NCBI GenBank assembly: GCA_021299615.1
Contig: JAJTHC010000110.1
Coordinates: 1-15,593 of the forward strand
Length of the DNA: 15,593 nt
Origin: Vampirovibrionales bacterium
GTDB lineage: Bacteria > Cyanobacteriota > Vampirovibrionia > Vampirovibrionales > JAJTHC01
Direction of reading: 5' to 3'
Position 1 is the first letter of the stretch, and each line of letters opens with the position of its first letter. The notes beneath the pieces are model-generated. The model had not been told where the DNA came from. It searched no databases and saw only the letters and a list, made by a program, of their open reading frames with translations. The position numbers and the translations under genes are program-made. Below, one piece after another: positions 13,606-15,593 of this stretch.

Positions 13606-14829
13606 TTAAGTATTGGGTCTTAAGCCTGTTTTAAACGAAGAAAACTCTTTAAAAATACGATAGTTCCCTAAGCTATAGCGAACTCGTCCTGCCAAAATAG
13701 CAGGATTTATTTGGAGCTTCCCTGCCAAGTTAAGCAACTTGTTTAGTATAGGCGTTTCAATTAAGTCTTGCAATTCAGTTTCGTACTCAGAAGGAATAAA
13801 CGCTTCTTTCGCCGTTTTATCTGCTTCCTTTTCAATGTCAGAATGTCCGCCTTTTTTTGTATCGATGGTGATGTCATCCGTAAAAATATCGCCTTCTTTT
13901 AAGGCATCTAAATCATTAACGACATGAGCCAATTCGTGCATCAACGTAAACCACACATTATCCACACGATCGTAACGTAAAGTTAAACCAATAATGGGAT
14001 GCCCCTTGAAATAAAGCGTCGCTCCGTCTAAATAGGTTCGTTGCGGATGAGGTAAAACCTCTACAAAAATACCACGTGCTTGAAGTAATTCAAAAGCCTG
14101 TGTTAAGCCGTTGGGAAAGATAGACAGTTTAGCAACTTCTTCTAAAAAAGGAACGTCAATGGCTTGATACTTTGGTGTATTGTCTATTTTACTATTGACT
14201 AAATCGAGTAGGCGAATCATCCATAACTGTAAGGCAATGCGATCCGTCTTCGCAGAAAGACGGTTCTCGTCATTTTTACGAGCCAAAGCCCCTTTCGGGA
14301 TTTTTTCAAAACCCCCTAGCTCTGTAATCACTTTATTTAAACGTACCGAAACTTCTTCAAAATCACAAAAATTAAAGTTTAATTTTTTAATGACGTTTTT
14401 ATATCTTGAAGCTTGACTTAAGAGATAGTCATGCTGGGAGTCTTCATTAGGCAAGGGTTCTTGCGTTAAGGCTTCAAGGGGGATGTTGAGGTGCTTATGC
14501 AAGGCTCGAATCATGGTGATCGTCAATTCACGCTTGCCGTTTAAGACTTCATTCACCCTAGATGCACTGCCGATATAAGGAATGAGATCACGTCGGCTCA
14601 AGCCACGCTCTTCCATACGGTGTAGGATCCAGTCTTTAACACTGGGTTGTTTTAGCTCATAGCCTTGTTCTTTTTCCCAATCGTCCACTAATTTAGATTG
14701 CACTTTTAAAAACTGGGCTTCTGCTTGATTTAAGTCATCTCGTTGAATGAGAAGATAGATTTCACTTAAAGCGAGTTCATAATCTTCAGCGGATTCGATG
14801 AGTCTAATGAGGGGTGTTTGATTTTTCAT
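13606..14829 (-). CDS. higA: HigA-type antitoxin with C-terminal ImmA/IrrE metallopeptidase domain
   Basis: Predicted antitoxin and autorepressor of the adjacent HigB toxin. The N-terminus (1-60) and an XRE helix-turn-helix (about 62-122, including IGSASRVNEVLNGKRELT) follow the HigA pattern of COG5499. The protein is 407 aa, against about 140 for an ordinary HigA. Residues about 190-390 are an M78-like (ImmA/IrrE, COG2856) zinc-peptidase domain: HELAH at 298-302 gives two zinc His and the catalytic Glu299, and Glu335 in EKEAD is the likely third ligand. ImmA and IrrE cleave repressors, so this domain could cleave its own repressor part or a partner under stress; that is inference. I chose ATG 14829 (GGAG about 11 bases upstream). 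It overlaps higB by 26 bases, so the two are translationally coupled. Confidence 0.88.
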   Translation of the reverse strand: MKNQTPLIRLIESAEDYELALSEIYLLIQRDDLNQAEAQFLKVQSKLVDDWEKEQGYELKQPSVKDWILHRMEERGLSRRDLIPYIGSASRVNEVLNGKRELTITMIRALHKHLNIPLEALTQEPLPNEDSQHDYLLSQASRYKNVIKKLNFNFCDFEEVSVRLNKVITELGGFEKIPKGALARKNDENRLSAKTDRIALQLWMIRLLDLVNSKIDNTPKYQAIDVPFLEEVAKLSIFPNGLTQAFELLQARGIFVEVLPHPQRTYLDGATLYFKGHPIIGLTLRYDRVDNVWFTLMHELAHVVNDLDALKEGDIFTDDITIDTKKGGHSDIEKEADKTAKEAFIPSEYETELQDLIETPILNKLLNLAGKLQINPAILAGRVRYSLGNYRIFKEFSSFKTGLRPNT

Positions 14830-15124
14830 AGTTAACGGTCTCCACGTTGATTTTATCATAGGCTTTGTGCGTACCAAACCATACAATAAAAACGATTTTG
14901 TAAGTGTATTCAATATCTACGACTAAGCGGTACTGATTGCCTTTGATGTTAAAGACGGCTCGTTTATTGTTGATAATTGAAACCGAATTAAATGACTGTT
15001 TTACGTCTTGGGAAGAAGCCCAGTCGGCTTTTTGAACGTCATTTGCCCAAGCCGCTAGGGCAACCCATGCTTCGGGAAAAGATTCTGACTTCTCTTTTAA
15101 GGTCTTTTTTTTAATAAGGCGCAT
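14804..15124 (-). CDS. higB: HigB-type toxin (RelE/ParE superfamily mRNA interferase)
   Basis: A 106-aa toxin of the HigB family (PF09907-like), which cleaves mRNA on the ribosome. It shows the family pattern: MRLIKKKTL at the start, a Trp-rich middle with AWANDVQKADW, and NNKRAVFNIKGNQYRLVVDIEY, then VFIVWFGTHKAYDKI. The basic and His residues near the C-terminus that form the active surface in RelE-like folds are kept (His in GTHKAYDKI), so the toxin appears intact. A TTG start at 15136 would add four residues, but ATG 15124 begins the conserved sequence and has GGA about 8 bases upstream. Toxin-first order with a 26-base overlap into the antitoxin is the normal higBA arrangement. A promoter lies at 15155-15182. 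Confidence 0.93.
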   Translation of the reverse strand: MRLIKKKTLKEKSESFPEAWVALAAWANDVQKADWASSQDVKQSFNSVSIINNKRAVFNIKGNQYRLVVDIEYTYKIVFIVWFGTHKAYDKINVETVNYEKSNTPH

Positions 15125-15154
15125 ACAGTTATCCAAGTAAATCGTATTGCTATT

Positions 15155-15182
15155 AGTATAACATATTTATAAATTTTTGTAA
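15155..15182 (-). promoter_or_regulatory. Promoter of higBA
   Basis: On the minus strand TTACAA (15182-15177), a 16-base spacer and TATACT (15160-15155), the latter preceded by TGT to give an extended -10 (TGTTATACT). It lies about 31 bases before the higB ATG. Confidence 0.6.
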
Positions 15183-15200
15183 CCGTCCCAAATATAAAAC

Positions 15201-15222
15201 GTAACTAAATGTTACACTGTGT
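15201..15222. promoter_or_regulatory. Possible HigA operator palindromes
   Basis: Two adjacent inverted repeats, GTAAC-TAAAT-GTTAC (15201-15215) and ACAC-T-GTGT (15214-15222), lie between the divergent higBA promoter and the plus-strand TTGACA promoter. HigA proteins repress their own promoters through inverted repeats, so these are natural candidates, but both are short and may be chance. Confidence 0.35.
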
Positions 15223-15250
15223 TGACACTACTTAATGAAAAATGTTATAA
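15222..15250 (+). promoter_or_regulatory. Strong plus-strand sigma-70 promoter
   Basis: A perfect TTGACA (15222-15227), a 17-base spacer and TTATAA (15245-15250), or TATAAG with 18. The expected start is at about 15256-15258, immediately before the terminator hairpin, so its transcript would be only about 40-45 bases unless the terminator is read through. The only plus-strand gene further on is the DUF2188-like fragment at 15411. Confidence 0.65.
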
Positions 15251-15257
15251 GTTAAAG

Positions 15258-15299
15258 AGCCAACGAATCATTAACAGACAATTCATTGGCTTCTTTTTC
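15258..15299 (+). terminator. Intrinsic terminator directly after a promoter
   Basis: An 11-bp stem with one A/C mismatch: AGCCAACGAAT (15258-15268) pairs with ATTCATTGGCT (15281-15291), closing a 12-base loop. A U-rich tail follows (TTCTTTTTC, 15291-15299). In the other direction the tail would be weaker (CTCTTTAAC). No plus-strand gene lies upstream, so it can only act on the promoter just before it or on reverse transcription. Confidence 0.6.
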
Positions 15300-15410
15300 A
15301 AATAAGTCTTGTAGAGACATATGAAGATAACAAATCGATTGTCTCACAAAAGGATTATTTGGACAAGATTTATAACAGTCTGTTTAAATAAAAAAAGAGG
15401 TAATCCTATT

Positions 15411-15473
15411 ATGGGAACAAACCAACATGTTACACCTAGTGGTGATAAATGGCAAGGGTCTGGTAAACTTTAG
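15411..15473 (+). pseudogene. Truncated DUF2188-like gene
   Basis: ATG 15411, preceded by AGAGG about 10 bases upstream, begins a 20-residue peptide that ends at TAG 15471-15473. Its first 15 residues (GTNQHVTPSGDKWQ) match the N-terminus of DUF2188 proteins, small domains that start NQHVxPxxxxW and usually continue for 50-60 residues. After KWQ the family pattern stops, at a point 45 bases before the IS transposase start, so an insertion probably cut the gene. An in-frame ATG at 15321 would lengthen it to 50 residues but has no good ribosome binding site. The family match is from memory of a short motif and is moderate. Confidence 0.5.
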
Positions 15474-15495
15474 CTAATTTTATGATAGGCTAAAG
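15468..15495. repeat. Hairpin in front of the transposase start
   Basis: CTTTAGC (15468-15474) and GCTAAAG (15489-15495) form a perfect 7-bp stem with a 14-base loop. It ends 5 bases before the transposase ATG, where it would occlude the ribosome binding region. Such structures limit transposase expression from read-through transcripts in several IS families; here it is inference. Confidence 0.45.
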
Positions 15496-15499
15496 CATT

Positions 15500-15593
15500 A
15501 TGACTACAGGCAAAAACAAGTATTATAAACAGTCGCACATTTCTGAACGTAAATTTCGGGAATTATTGCGGTGTTTTGCATTAGATTTAAACG
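15500..15593 (+). CDS. IS1595-family transposase, N-terminal fragment (runs off window)
   Basis: Only the first 31 residues are visible. ATG 15500 opens a frame with KNKYYKQSHISERKFREL followed by LLRCFALDLN. This is the characteristic beginning of IS1595-type transposases, a helix-turn-helix region that precedes a zinc ribbon and the DDE-type catalytic domain. The gene is cut by the right edge, so its integrity is unknown. No strong ribosome binding site is seen, and the hairpin at 15468-15495 lies directly upstream, consistent with low expression. It appears to interrupt the DUF2188-like gene. Confidence 0.75.
   Translation, partial: MTTGKNKYYKQSHISERKFRELLRCFALDLN

Larger units (their letters stand above)
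15456..15593 (+). mobile_element. Left part of an IS1595-type insertion sequence (partial)
   Basis: The element is inferred from its transposase start at 15500. Its left tip is placed provisionally at the GGG of 15456-15458 (GGGTCTGGTAAACT), where the DUF2188-like frame loses family resemblance. That distance of about 44 bases from tip to transposase ATG is typical for an IS. The right end, its inverted repeat and the expected target duplication are outside the window. Confidence 0.45.

Noticed and set aside
1..15593. CRISPR array, tRNA or rRNA genes
   Set aside because: I looked for regularly spaced repeats of 20 bases or more, cloverleaf patterns and rRNA-like stretches in the gaps and found none. 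Non-coding stretches are short and account for themselves as promoters, terminators or leaders.

Overview
The window looks like a piece of bacterial chromosome with a moderate-to-low GC content (mid-40s percent by eye, not computed). Genes are tightly packed, usually start at ATG, and carry AAGGA-type ribosome binding sites. The envelope is probably Gram-negative-like: two proteins have clear Sec signal peptides with AxA cleavage sites, and neither carries a Gram-positive anchor. Small proteins with Pro/Gln-rich N-termini recall the non-photosynthetic relatives of Cyanobacteria (Vampirovibrionia/Melainabacteria). That placement is an impression only; nothing here fixes the taxonomy.

Layout. 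(1) 1-155: the C-terminal tail of an unidentified plus-strand gene. (2) 152-835, minus: two small unknown proteins in tandem that share an N-terminal MNL...SKP...QRSG signature. The second contains a ten-base G tract that could switch it on and off. (3) 1169-4627, plus: otsA, otsB and purM. The first two make trehalose from UDP-glucose and glucose-6-phosphate; purM belongs to purine synthesis. (4) 4590-5879, minus: a Pro/Gln/Tyr-rich protein with two hydrophobic segments and a coiled coil. (5) 5880-6318: a 439-base non-coding stretch with divergent promoters and a hairpin. (6) 6319-9735, plus: a SWIM-Snf2 helicase-type ATPase, followed by a strong terminator. (7) 9806-11181, minus: a 69-aa unknown, the ribosome-assembly GTPase EngB, and a 103-aa membrane protein. 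(8) 11298-12903, plus: an exported NTF2-like protein overlapping a DJ-1/PfpI-family gene. (9) 12900-15124, minus: an exported unknown, downstream of a HigB/HigA toxin-antitoxin pair whose antitoxin carries a C-terminal ImmA/IrrE-type metallopeptidase domain. (10) 15125-15593: a regulatory region with a promoter that runs straight into a terminator, a truncated DUF2188-like gene, and the start of an IS1595-type transposase that continues past the window.

The left and middle parts are mainly housekeeping. The accessory material is the pair of QRSG proteins at the left and the toxin-antitoxin/IS region at the right. Convergent neighbours repeatedly overlap at their 3' ends (152-155, 4590-4627, 12900-12903). 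The best candidates for something undescribed are the QRSG protein pair with its possible phase-variation tract, the HigA-peptidase fusion, and the promoter-terminator unit next to it.
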